Positions 11,314 to 22,334 of a DNA stretch of 64,000 bases are shown here, piece by piece. The stretch spans positions 930,001 through 994,000 of the forward strand of contig JBLDXI010000030.1 of assembly GCA_047495785.1 (NCBI GenBank), in the 5' to 3' direction. The stretch comes from Lepidodermella squamata. Taxonomy: Eukaryota > Gastrotricha. The stretch's first letter is position 1. The number at the start of each line of letters is the position of its first letter. Under the pieces are notes generated by a model that did no database searches, was not told the origin of the DNA, and saw nothing but the letters and a program-made list of their open reading frames with translations. Position numbers and translations under genes: made by a program.

Positions 11314-11799
11314 CGAGATTAAAAACCACGAAGGCTTATGAAAACTTTGCGACGGTCGAGCAAGGGATTTGTTAAAAATGATTGCATGCTGGTGCCGAAC
11401 AACACCCGTCCGGATATTGGATTTTCAGATCCTTCGAACCAGCGTTGCTATTTCAATAAAATTCTCAAATTCATGCTCACTTGCAAATCAGAGGGAAATA
11501 AACGATTTTGCAAATCTATTCGCTGTGAGAGGTTAAATCCAGACTATATCTGAAACGCTCAAAAAATCGATCAACCCAATGTTTTCTCGCAACTCAGAAA
11601 TGAAAACTTGCTCATGATCGATTACGTCTAAAGGCTGAAATAAAAAAAAAATATGGCGACAATTTCATAACGCGCCAGGGCAGTCAGTTTGCAATGCAGC
11701 AAGCACAAGGTAATTATACAATTTTATATTATACTACTTGATAGCTGCTATAGAACTAGACCGCGTTGTACATCGTAGGTAGCCAAAGATCGAGAGACT
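11314..11799. other. spacer between A4 and psiB2
   Basis: It contains a segment (about 11400-11470) like the B-gene 3' flank at 5330 and 25835, and the block at 11655-11700 that recurs near 30975-31015. No gene is seen. Confidence 0.4.
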
Positions 11800-12135
11800 T
11801 CAAAATAACATCCGGGAGAAAAGAATTACGTCCATAATCACTACAACACGAGGCCTGCTTTTACAGCCATCGTCATATCCAAAAGCCAATGCATAGGCAT
11901 TTTTGAGATTTGAAAACTCGAGATTTCACAGACTCAGAGAGAAGCAAGTAAAGTCCGTGATTATGACTGCTACGATGAATTTCTCGCTATCATGTTGTTG
12001 GCATCATGCCAACGCAGGAGAAGACAACAAGTGGTGTCAAAAAAAGTAATATAGTAACCCATCTCATTGAATGGGGTTAATGAAAAGATCGCGACCCGGT
12101 TCCTGTTAAACGTCGGCATGCACATGGAGTTGAGT
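11800..12135 (-). pseudogene. psiB2: internally deleted subfamily B receptor pseudogene
   Basis: The minus strand matches the 3' end of B1 (M4, part of M3), then jumps to the segment encoding the MGYN/IFPF region and on to the 5' flank. The Cys-loop, M1, M2 and most of the ligand-binding domain are gone. It sits upstream of A4, where an intact B gene would be expected. An identical copy is at 21358-21693. Confidence 0.75.
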
Positions 12136-12660
12136 CCAGAAAAGCCGATCAGAAAGGGGGCAGTGTTCAAGTAAGCCAGAAAGCAAGACCTTCATTCCTG
12201 ACCAAGTTCGAAATCATGTGATGAAGTTGGTCGAAAAATTTAACCCTCTCACGGTTGTGAAATTTGGAATTTTGACTTCGACAGTGCACCAACATTTTGA
12301 TTCGGACCGCCCTTTTTCACAGTTTGATCAGTAACAGCGTTCTTTGTTCTAATCCCTGATCAGGTAATATTGTTAAGGGTGGGTCCGGGAATTCAAGTCA
12401 TTCAAGAATCTTGGATGATGTTTTCTGACTTTTCATCATACTAATCATTAAAATGTGACCAAAGGGGCTTTTTGGGGTTTTCTTGCCGGGACCTCCCTCG
12501 ATACCGCCGGTACGCCCGGTACGTTACACATTGATTCTGATTTGAAATAGACATTTCCTGACAAAGCTGGCATAAAGTCCATTTTACCAGTTTCCGTAAG
12601 AAAAGAGAATTGAAAAAATTGAGCGTCGGCTCAACATTAGTGTTTGACCAAAGAATCAAA
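12136..12660. other. spacer with a fragment of the dispersed repeat
   Basis: Positions 12455-12530 carry a fragment of the dispersed repeat (GACCAAAGG, GGGGTTTTCTTGCC). Nothing else is recognised. Repeated at 21694-22218. Confidence 0.45.
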
Positions 12661-12713
12661 TTTCCGATATACAAGCGCATCTCTGCTAACGCAGCAGTTA
12701 TATGGCTTTTCCT
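12661..12713 (+). promoter_or_regulatory. conserved upstream block of A5
   Basis: It has the same order of elements as at 2719 and 33436: TTCCGATATA, AAGCGCATC, a TTGACG-like segment, TTATATGGCTTTTCC. It ends 63 nt before the A5 start codon. Copy at 22219-22271. Confidence 0.5.
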
Positions 12714-12776
12714 CGCTGCTTTTATATATGAAGTCTCAGCGTTTGTGAATCAGTAGGCAGAAATTTTATTAGGACG

Positions 12777-15559
12777 ATGAACCTTTCATCTCTAATTCTT
12801 ATTGCTTCGTACTTGCACGCAGTAAAGTGTAATGGAAGCGTTTCTGGTTCGATGCGGGAAGACCTGCTAAAGGCTTTCCCTGAAGTCAATGCGCCAAATT
12901 TACCCGTGGATAGTATGGCTACATGCAAGACAAAGCTGAATATAACTCTCACTATTTACTTTACTAATTTAGTCGGCATCGACGAGCTGGAAAAAACGTA
13001 AATACATAACTCGAATCACAACATTTTGTTAACAGGCCATGTTAATAGGCTGTCAGTGTACGGAATAAATAGATTCAGCTGGCCTTACAATTGCGGAGAA
13101 CCGTTCGAATGTTCGATATTTCAAAACGAATCGTCAAGAAAAAGTTGCGAAGACAATCGCGCCTCGGTCAACATTCCTCGACCGTTGGGGAACCCTGAGC
13201 AGCAAGTGCACGTTTTTTGCGAAATACTGCCAAGTTCCAGTGGGAATTGCAAGAAACTGCCTGAAAACGCCGTTTACTGCCATTTTTCATCTTTTTTCAA
13301 AACTTACTGCAGTTTTTGGAAAAAACTGGAAGTTGAAAGCTGGAAACCGCAGTAACTTCGCGAAATTGACAGTTTTTCACGAAACTTAGGAAATTCGGCA
13401 TTTTGCGACCCGAAGTTAACTGCCAGGTAAAATATTTCTTCGCCGCCGTAAAAAACTTTCGATTTTTCTTTATTTTCACTGCGAAGTGAGAAATAGTGAA
13501 CGAAATTGAACGAAATTCGATGCCTCGACCTCTAGTTTTTTGCCGAAAATTCCCTGGCTCGAAAACTGCCTTCTACCTATCCGGATCAAACTTATTTTAT
13601 TTATCATGAAATTTCTCGTTTTTCTCGATTTTACCTAATTTTTCCTAATTATTTACCTGGATCCTAAAAATTACCGAATTTTTATCGTTTTCAGCCTGAA
13701 CCATCTAAAATATAAGAATGACAGCAAAATTCGATAATTTGGATTTTTCTTAAAAGCCAAATTTTTAATGACTGAAAATTGTCGCTCTAAATAAAAGCTG
13801 AAATAGGGCAAAATCATTGTTATTGGGGCGCTCGATTGTTGTGCACACAGGCCTCGGGGTGTTGCGTAATCACGCCATGCTTCAAAAATGTGGCTTTTTG
13901 GTTCCTTCAAATCATCATATTTTTGTTTTCAATTCCAAAACATCCATCCCTATGTCCTATTTAGTAAGAATTTTTCGTCCGGCCTCAATTTCGCATTCTG
14001 AGCTTCATCGTTGCCTTGCTACCAGGTGTGTCGACCATGCAATTTGGACAAGTCAGATATTTATCCAATTTTCAAGGTAATTTTGAAATTAATTCCGTTT
14101 TCTTTTATTTACCCGCAACTTTTGAAGGTTTGTCCTGCGAATCGATTTTGCAGTCGAACCAGTCTTAACGGGCCGTTCAGCAATTCGTAATGGTATCGAT
14201 GAATAATTAACAAGGTATTTTAGTGTTCAATTAATTTCAATTATTAATTTCAATTAATTTCTACAGGTTATCGGGCCTGCTCCAGTGGCGGTTTCTGCAT
14301 CAGTCACAGCCGTTGTTCGAGCGTCTCGTGAAACATCATTCACTATTAACTTGACAATTTTTCATTTTTTTTATTGATCAGTTATGATGAATAAAATGAT
14401 ACTTGCATCGACGGATTTGCGTGAAGGGTAAAACTGTCTTTTTTGAAACAGAGAGTGAAAGCCGCATTTCTAATAGTGAATGCGAAGTACAAATGGCCCT
14501 GAGTGAAAGTTCTAGTGAAATTAGCAACGAGCAAGTAACTGCGCAGTAGAAACCATCTCTCACCACAAAAACTCTCACCGCAGAAAACCACCCAGAAAAC
14601 TGTCCAGCTCGGCAAAAAACTAGACTTTTGACAGAATACTGCCAACAGAAAAACTCTCGCTAATTTGCATATTTAGTTTTTTTGATCTAGGCAGTTAAAA
14701 GGCCCGAAATTGTCGCTCGGGGAAGCCTGACGATAACCCTGTGTGGTATCCTCAGATGGTACATGAGAACGGCCACTCAACGAGCCGTCCTTTCGAAGAG
14801 TAAGGGAAGATGAATCTTTCAATAATTTGCGACTGTCTTTTCATGTTTTTTTAGAATGGCAACGGCCGCAAGCCTAATGTCCATGTCGGATGGGCGGCTA
14901 TATGGCTTCCTGGTCACTCCAGGGACCATCACATCGATTTGCGATACATCATTCGCCAAGTTCCCATTCGACGAGTTTCAGTGTTCAATCCTTCTCACAT
15001 CGTTGGATTATTACGAATTTTCAGATGTTATCTTGGATAATCCGGGAATTCATCCAGGCTTGGTCGCAGAAAGTGACATCTGGGTATTCCAACGTTGTGA
15101 CGTATTTCGAAGTTACACGTTTCAAAATGAGGGATTTACAACTCAATCCGTTTACATCCGATTTGTTTTCAATCGAAAACCAGGCTACTACGTCTTCACG
15201 GTGTTTGTCCCGACATACGGCCTATTCCTCACGCAACTCCTATGCTTGGTTTTGCCTCCTGAAATGTCTGATAGACCTGCCTTCAGCATGGCCGTTGTCT
15301 TGGCTAACTCTGTCACTCTCAGCTTGTTGATTGACCAGGTCCCCGTTACGTCGGAAATCATATACGTTGTAATTGGTATTCTCATGAAATACATCGCTGG
15401 ACTGGTCATGACTGGCTACATGCTGGTCGCTTGTTACTACGCCCAAACTCCCAGTAGACTGATCAAATTTGGGAAATTGCGAATGACAGCTGTTCGATAC
15501 GTTGACCTGGCTATTACAATACTTGTAGTATTTGCCACAACAATTGTTGATATCATCAC
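12777..15559 (+). pseudogene. A5 copy 1: subfamily A receptor gene broken by an insertion and by the duplication junction
   Basis: Exon 1 is 12777-12997, with an intact leader and the GIDELEKT end. Exon 2 starts at 13049 and is interrupted at 13198 by a 1.5-kb insertion, resuming at 14719-14799. Exon 3 starts at 14855 and encodes the Cys-loop (CDTSFAKFPFDEFQC) and M1 to most of M4. The last codons (FLMMTA) are missing because the tandem duplication joins this gene to antisense B1 sequence at 15559. The frame then runs on through that antisense sequence to 15719. Apart from the two breaks it is close to A1. Whether any product is made is unknown. Confidence 0.85.
13199..14718. mobile_element. 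1.5-kb insertion inside exon 2 of A5, copy 1
   Basis: The exon is split at GGGGAAcCCTGA (13187-13198), and an almost identical 12-mer, GGGGAAgCCTGA, stands at the right end (14719-14730). This looks like a target duplication with one mismatch. The insert has no convincing protein-coding frame and no clear terminal inverted repeat. The segment AAATTGTCGCTC occurs both inside it (near 13772) and at its right end. The element type is unknown. Splicing it out as an intron is not supported by good border signals. Confidence 0.65.
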
Positions 15560-16580
15560 TAGGGCTGAAGCAAGTATATGCCGTGATTATAACTGCAACG
15601 ACGAATTTAACCGCTATCATGTAGACAAGGTAGACGTGAGCCGATGTTGTTGGCATCATGCCAAAAATCAAGGTCAGAAAAACAATATAAGACAATACGA
15701 CAGTTACGCAGAAAGATGATTGGTCCCTGTTTATGGGCTCGGCAATCAAAGAGACGACTTGAAGAATGAATAGCGTAATGGTTGGTACGAATATGTTGCA
15801 GACGTAGTAGCCACTTTTGCGACGAAATCGGATCGTCATGTTAATTCGGCTAACACTAAAGGTACCTTTAGCCTGCGCACATACATAGCTACTATATTCG
15901 AGTGGCTCGACAACTGACCATATGTCAGTGTCCACGATGAAGGTATCTCGGGCGGAGACATCGATATCAAATGATTGAAGGTTGAACTTCACGTCTTTTA
16001 TAACATCAGCGGATTCAAAAACTAGCGTGCAGGCTTGCGTGTCAAAAGGGAATTTGCGGTAGCTGAAATCAGTGCAGGAGACGTCGAATCGGTCGAAAAC
16101 GTTGTAACCCATCTCACTCAATGGCATGAATGGAAAGATCGTGACCCGGTCGCTTGATTTGCGATTGAAAGCAGGAGATTCACTCGCAGTCAAGTGATAG
16201 ATCCCTGGAGTCCAAATATTTAACGCAGGGACCATGAAGAAGAGGTCGGCGGGATCGAGTATATCGCACTCGTTTTCGGATAGCAAATCCGTGCATTTAG
16301 GAATTTCGCATGGCAAGCCCCAATCCATGGTCAGAGATGCGACTAAAGACAACTTTTGCTCCACGTCGTCGATTCCAACAAACCGATGGAGGGCCATTGT
16401 GATGTTGACGACTATCGGACGGCTGCCATTAGAATAAAGCAATTGATCAAACGTTAAACTTGTGGACCGAACTGATGGGCAGAATTTAGCAAGTCGCTCT
16501 TCAAAGTCTATTACTGTTGATATGGCATCCCCAATTGGCGCGTGCTCAGCCACCATCAACATAACTAGGAGCGATTTCAT
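15559..16580 (-). pseudogene. B1 copy 2: subfamily B receptor lacking M4
   Basis: It is identical to B1 from its ATG (16580) through residue 341 (TCFSPS, just after M3). At 15559 the duplication junction replaces the last 49 codons, including all of M4, with the antisense of A5 exon 3. The frame happens to stay open to 15240 and adds about 105 unrelated residues. Without M4 a normal pentamer subunit is not expected. It ends head-on against the truncated A5 copy 1. Confidence 0.88.
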
Positions 16581-17200
16581 GTCAGTTATAGCGTTGGAAT
16601 TGAATGCACGTGCAAGGATTCTCCGTTGTATTCTTGTTTAAGTAAAACTCATCGATAAAGCAAGCCGTCACCACCAATTTCCGGTTAAACTTTGGCATCT
16701 GCATGAATTTAACTCCACGGATATTAATGGAATCGATGGAATGCTGTTAAATTTTAATCTCACCTTTCTATCACCAAAATCCTTAGCCTTTGAACTTCAT
16801 CCAGTAAATGAAATACAGTAAATGTTCAAGAAATAATGGTTGGGCTATTTTTGGAATTGAACTTTGGCCAGACGACACGCAATTGATGACAGCGACCTAT
16901 TTCCACTTTGACATCAAACCTTGACCTCGTCGTTTTACGTCTGCTTCTAACATGTTATCGATATCGATCATAGTAACGAATTTTCCATGAAATCGGTTTT
17001 TTCGGTAGTGTATAATTAGGCGGTTTTAGACCTTTCAAGTTGAAATTTTCAAATAAAACCGACAAAACCGCTTCCTTTGTCAAATAATACATTTCTGTGA
17101 TTCTAGCATATATAAAAACTGGTTTTTCCACCGGTTTAAACCGGTTTATACCGAAGAGTGGTTTTTTCAACAAAAAAACCGGTCGGTATTTTACACTGCG
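16581..17200. other. upstream region of B1 copy 2
   Basis: Duplicate of 7023-7642, including the possible short inverted-repeat element at 17013-17202. No gene is seen. Confidence 0.5.
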
Positions 17201-18012
17201 TGAAAATGGCTTCACAACGAGTCGTCCTTTCGAAGGGTAAGGAAATATAGTGTTCACGTAAAGGTTTTGCAAAAACCTGTTGATGTATTTCAGAATGACA
17301 ACGGCTGCAAGCCTAATTTACTTTTCGCATAAGCGGCTTTACGGTTATATAGTAGCTCCGGGGAGCATCACATCCATTTGTGATACGAAATTTTCCAAAT
17401 TCCTCTTTGGCGTATTTGACTGTTCGATCGTCCTTCCTTACGTCATTGGATTTTAACGAATTTTCAAATATACTCTTGAATACCCCTGACGTGGCTTGGG
17501 GCTTGGGGCTTTGTCTCAGAATGCGACATATGGGTTTTATAGAGCGTTACCTTGAACCAGGATTACTTCAATCAACAGGATAGATTTACCACCGCATCAA
17601 CGTCGGTCCGATTTGTTTTCAATCGAAAACCAGGCACGTATTCATTGTGTTTCGGCTTGTTCATCACGCAGCTCCTATACCTTGTTTTGCCTCCTGAAAT
17701 GCCTGACAGACCTGCATTCAGCATGACCGTCGTATTGGCCAACTTCGTTACTCTCGGCTTTTTGATCAATCAGGTCCCTGTTACGTCGGAAATCATATAC
17801 GTTGTAATTGGAATTCCGATGAAATATATCGCCGGGCTGGTTATGATGACTTGCTACATGCTGGTCCCTTGCTACTACGCCAAAACACCTTGCAAACTGA
17901 TCAAGGTCTGGAAATTGCGAATGACTGCTGTTCGCTGTTCGGTACTTCGACCTAACTCTTACCATACTTATTGTTATTGCCACAACAATAGTTTTTGATG
18001 ATGACTGCCTAA
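17201..18012 (+). pseudogene. psiA3 copy 2
   Basis: Same truncated and frameshifted A pseudogene as 7643-8454. The only difference seen is C at 17321 in place of T at 7763, which changes Tyr-Phe to Tyr-Phe (TAT to TAC) and is therefore silent. Confidence 0.85.
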
Positions 18013-19233
18013 ATCGTCGCATCGGACGGGATACGAAGATTTCACGGCTACATGACTTTGATGATTTCTGAATTCTTTTCTCAACAATGTATTCTTTGTA
18101 GTATTCATTATTTTTTTTCAACTTGAGTGGGCTGAATTAGATCACTTTTATCAAATCAATTTTCATATTCAACTTCAATGGAGTTCCTCGTCAAATTTCA
18201 AATGCCACAGGCCGCCAGTTTTAATTATTTCATATCAAAATGTGATCGCCTTAGAAAATGTTTCAATATTGTACGAATTTGTCACTGGTACATATGCATG
18301 CAATGATCTAATTCTTTCTTTCTTTCTCGAGATCATGTTGAGAATGACGGGTAACTTGTATTTATGGTCGATTAATGTTCTTGCTGATTGCTGTGGATAC
18401 GGCTTACCTCCTCTTGCACAAACCGACTTGCACAAACTCATTTGCACGAAATGCCAGTTCACGGTCGTCGCCAGTTTTCAATTAAATAGCTGCACGGTGC
18501 ATGTCAAATGACCAGAACTGACAATTTCGGTTGTTTATAAGCTCATTTCTCACACTTTAAGCGTCCAATAAAAATGGTTTTTGTTAAAATGCGCTCTTTG
18601 GTTCAAATTGTTGCTTTGCTAGTTCCAATCCCTTAATAGAGCCTGGTTCGTCCAGTAATTCAGTGATTTGGATTCTAACAGAAATTAAAAATAAAAGATC
18701 CAACTTGAAACGCGAAGCTCCAGGCGGAAATAGCGCATGGAATGCGCAGGATATTTTCGGCGACATTAGGCAATTTTAGTTAAGAAACGCTTTTAAAAAG
18801 GCTTGGAAAAAGCGTGGTAAATGAAAAGAAAAATTAGGCAGCTGCTAGGAAAACGCTAAAAAACAAGGTGGAAACAAGTTATCGAATTGTTAGAAGGAAG
18901 ATTAGAAATAGAGCAGCTTTCATAGGAAATTAGGCGATTTTCAGTTTCTGCACATGAAGGCCTGCATGTTTTGCAGCCCTGGGATCAGGTAAAGTGTTAT
19001 GGGATCAAGGCAACTCATTTTAACATCAGTGAGAAAGCGCTCGTAAATTGGCAAGTTCAACTCAGCAAACTACGAGGGAGCTGTAAATGTGATAAGCCCC
19101 AGAGTTCCTTGTCTCGTGAAAATTGTTACTTGTAGCATTTTTGCATTAATGGTAGTCTCAAGTTTATTCAGCATTAAAATGATTAACGCATCGTTTCACA
19201 TTATGCCCTATTTCACCCACGTGACACCTGGTT
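18013..19233. other. spacer, duplicate of 8455-9675
   Basis: No gene is recognised. Confidence 0.4.
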
Positions 19234-20871
19234 TCATGACATCATTACCGACAATAAGACAACATCAGTGACGCCGATCAGTAACAATGTAAAAATCGTC
19301 ACCCCCAGATCGAAATATCGCACGAGTGTCATGCTCAATCTCCAGAACGTGATCACTTCTCCAGGATTTTGGGCATAGTAGCAAGCTATCAGCATGTATA
19401 TGGTAAGAGCTATTCCGACGATATATTTCATCAAAATTCCAACGACGGTGTAGATGGTTTCAGAAGTTTCTGGGACGTGGGCAGTCACCAAGCCAAACGT
19501 GACAGAGTTAGCCAAGACAACGGTCATGCTGAAGGCAGGCCTATCAGGCATTTCGGGTGGCATCAAAATACAGACAAGTTGTGTGATAAACAGGCCGTAA
19601 GTCGGTACGAAAACCGTGATGATTTGAGACATTGGTTTCCGCTTGAATACAAATCTGATGCCTATACCTTTGATCTGGAATCCTTCTGGTGTTAGATACC
19701 TTGTTTCCTCGGCAGTGCAGCTATGATAAGTCCATATGTCACTCGAATCTATAAAGTCGGGTGACACCTGAACGTCATCGAGTGAGAAAACAGAAAATTC
19801 CTCTTCATGCATTGATGTGAGTTTAATGGAACACTCAAATACGTCGAACGGGAATTTCGCGAATTTTGTGTTGCAGAGCGATGTTATGGTCCCTGGAGCT
19901 ACAAGGTACCCATAAAGACCTCCGTCGGGCATTGCCGTAACCTGAGATTCTAGTGCCATCCTTACAATCAAATCTTAGAACTGAATATTCGTAGGATCCC
20001 CCACAGAGCAGCAGGCCTCAAAACGGGATAAACTCAAAAAGTGGTGCAAACGGTACGCAACAATAAATATAATTAATTATGCGTAATTTCTGAATATAGG
20101 CTAATCATAACTTTAAGGGCCCAGCTTATGAATTTTGGAAATAATTTCGAAGCGACTTTTTCGACCAAGTTCAGGTCTGAGATCCATTACAGAGTTTTCA
20201 TGCTCCTAGATTTTTGGTGTGAAAAGCTATAATAGCTGGCCATCATGTTAGTCCATGTTAGTTGAAAATCGGAGGCTAAGCCCGAGCGCTTACTGGGAGG
20301 ACTGTTTAGTTCGTTTACCCTGCTTTGAAGCCTGCTGCTCTGTGGGGGACCGATAACTGTAGTAACATAAACTACTCACTGTTCGAATGGACGGGTCGTT
20401 TCGTAGCCATTATCATGAAGAATGATAGGATACCAAACAGGATTTTCATCAGGCTTGCCTATTGGCCGTGGAAAATTGGTCGAAAAGCGATTCATTTCAC
20501 ACATTTTGCTTGCCAAATTGTTGTTTAGTATTGAGCAATTGAACTGCCTACCGCAAATATATGGCCAGGTAAATCGGAATACTCCATACAGTGCCATGCT
20601 TAAGGTCAAGAAGAAGAAATAGGAAAATGCCTTGCTTGAAGTTGACTAACGTTTTTTCGACCTCAGTGATTGCTACTAGGCTAGTGAATAATGCTCGCAT
20701 GGAGATATTTAATTTCTGCCCGCAAAAGGCTACACTATCAACAGGTAAGTTAGGAGAGCTGACATCTGGAAATGCTGTGATGATGTTGTCTCGAATCAAA
20801 GCTGCAATTGAAGGTTCACTCGAGGCCACCTGCAGATTCATCGCAATGAATAGTGTTTTTAAAAGGCTCAT
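19234..20871 (-). CDS. Cys-loop receptor subunit A4, copy 2
   Basis: Exons are 20871-20651, 20598-20380 and 19960-19234. Sequence, introns and flanks are identical to A4 copy 1 (9676-11313), so both copies encode the same 388-aa subunit with a 13-residue Cys-loop and four membrane helices. If the duplication is real, gene dosage of A4 is doubled, because both copies keep full coding and upstream sequence. Confidence 0.88.
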
Positions 20872-21357
20872 CGAGATTAAAAACCACGAAGGCTTATGAA
20901 AACTTTGCGACGGTCGAGCAAGGGATTTGTTAAAAATGATTGCATGCTGGTGCCGAACAACACCCGTCCGGATATTGGATTTTCAGATCCTTCGAACCAG
21001 CGTTGCTATTTCAATAAAATTCTCAAATTCATGCTCACTTGCAAATCAGAGGGAAATAAACGATTTTGCAAATCTATTCGCTGTGAGAGGTTAAATCCAG
21101 ACTATATCTGAAACGCTCAAAAAATCGATCAACCCAATGTTTTCTCGCAACTCAGAAATGAAAACTTGCTCATGATCGATTACGTCTAAAGGCTGAAATA
21201 AAAAAAAAATATGGCGACAATTTCATAACGCGCCAGGGCAGTCAGTTTGCAATGCAGCAAGCACAAGGTAATTATACAATTTTATATTATACTACTTGAT
21301 AGCTGCTATAGAACTAGACCGCGTTGTACATCGTAGGTAGCCAAAGATCGAGAGACT
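20872..21357. other. spacer, duplicate of 11314-11799
   Basis: No gene is recognised. Confidence 0.4.
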
Positions 21358-21693
21358 TCAAAATAACATCCGGGAGAAAAGAATTACGTCCATAATCACT
21401 ACAACACGAGGCCTGCTTTTACAGCCATCGTCATATCCAAAAGCCAATGCATAGGCATTTTTGAGATTTGAAAACTCGAGATTTCACAGACTCAGAGAGA
21501 AGCAAGTAAAGTCCGTGATTATGACTGCTACGATGAATTTCTCGCTATCATGTTGTTGGCATCATGCCAACGCAGGAGAAGACAACAAGTGGTGTCAAAA
21601 AAAGTAATATAGTAACCCATCTCATTGAATGGGGTTAATGAAAAGATCGCGACCCGGTTCCTGTTAAACGTCGGCATGCACATGGAGTTGAGT
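21358..21693 (-). pseudogene. psiB2 copy 2
   Basis: Identical to the internally deleted B pseudogene at 11800-12135. Confidence 0.75.
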
Positions 21694-22218
21694 CCAGAAA
21701 AGCCGATCAGAAAGGGGGCAGTGTTCAAGTAAGCCAGAAAGCAAGACCTTCATTCCTGACCAAGTTCGAAATCATGTGATGAAGTTGGTCGAAAAATTTA
21801 ACCCTCTCACGGTTGTGAAATTTGGAATTTTGACTTCGACAGTGCACCAACATTTTGATTCGGACCGCCCTTTTTCACAGTTTGATCAGTAACAGCGTTC
21901 TTTGTTCTAATCCCTGATCAGGTAATATTGTTAAGGGTGGGTCCGGGAATTCAAGTCATTCAAGAATCTTGGATGATGTTTTCTGACTTTTCATCATACT
22001 AATCATTAAAATGTGACCAAAGGGGCTTTTTGGGGTTTTCTTGCCGGGACCTCCCTCGATACCGCCGGTACGCCCGGTACGTTACACATTGATTCTGATT
22101 TGAAATAGACATTTCCTGACAAAGCTGGCATAAAGTCCATTTTACCAGTTTCCGTAAGAAAAGAGAATTGAAAAAATTGAGCGTCGGCTCAACATTAGTG
22201 TTTGACCAAAGAATCAAA

Positions 22219-22271
22219 TTTCCGATATACAAGCGCATCTCTGCTAACGCAGCAGTTATATGGCTTTTCCT
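22219..22271 (+). promoter_or_regulatory. conserved upstream block of A5 copy 2
   Basis: Duplicate of 12661-12713. Confidence 0.5.
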
Positions 22272-22334
22272 CGCTGCTTTTATATATGAAGTCTCAGCGT
22301 TTGTGAATCAGTAGGCAGAAATTTTATTAGGACG

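Larger units (their letters stand above)
6001..15558. repeat. 9,558-bp tandem duplication, copy 1
   Basis: Bases 6001-15558 match 15559-25116 base for base wherever I compared them, with one difference: T at 7763 versus C at 17321. The unit starts inside the 3' part of B1 and ends inside the last codons of the A5 gene. The two copies share a 2-bp microhomology (AC) at the junction near 15558-15559. Confidence 0.95.

Noticed and set aside
13049-14799. Insertion in A5 exon 2 as a third intron
   Set aside because: Exon 2 is 219 nt and uninterrupted in every other A gene, the insert is flanked by a 12-bp repeat, and no good GT..AG borders restore the frame.
15240-16580. A 446-residue frame as a novel fusion receptor
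   Set aside because: The last 105 residues are antisense of A5 created by the duplication junction; no evidence of a selected coding sequence.
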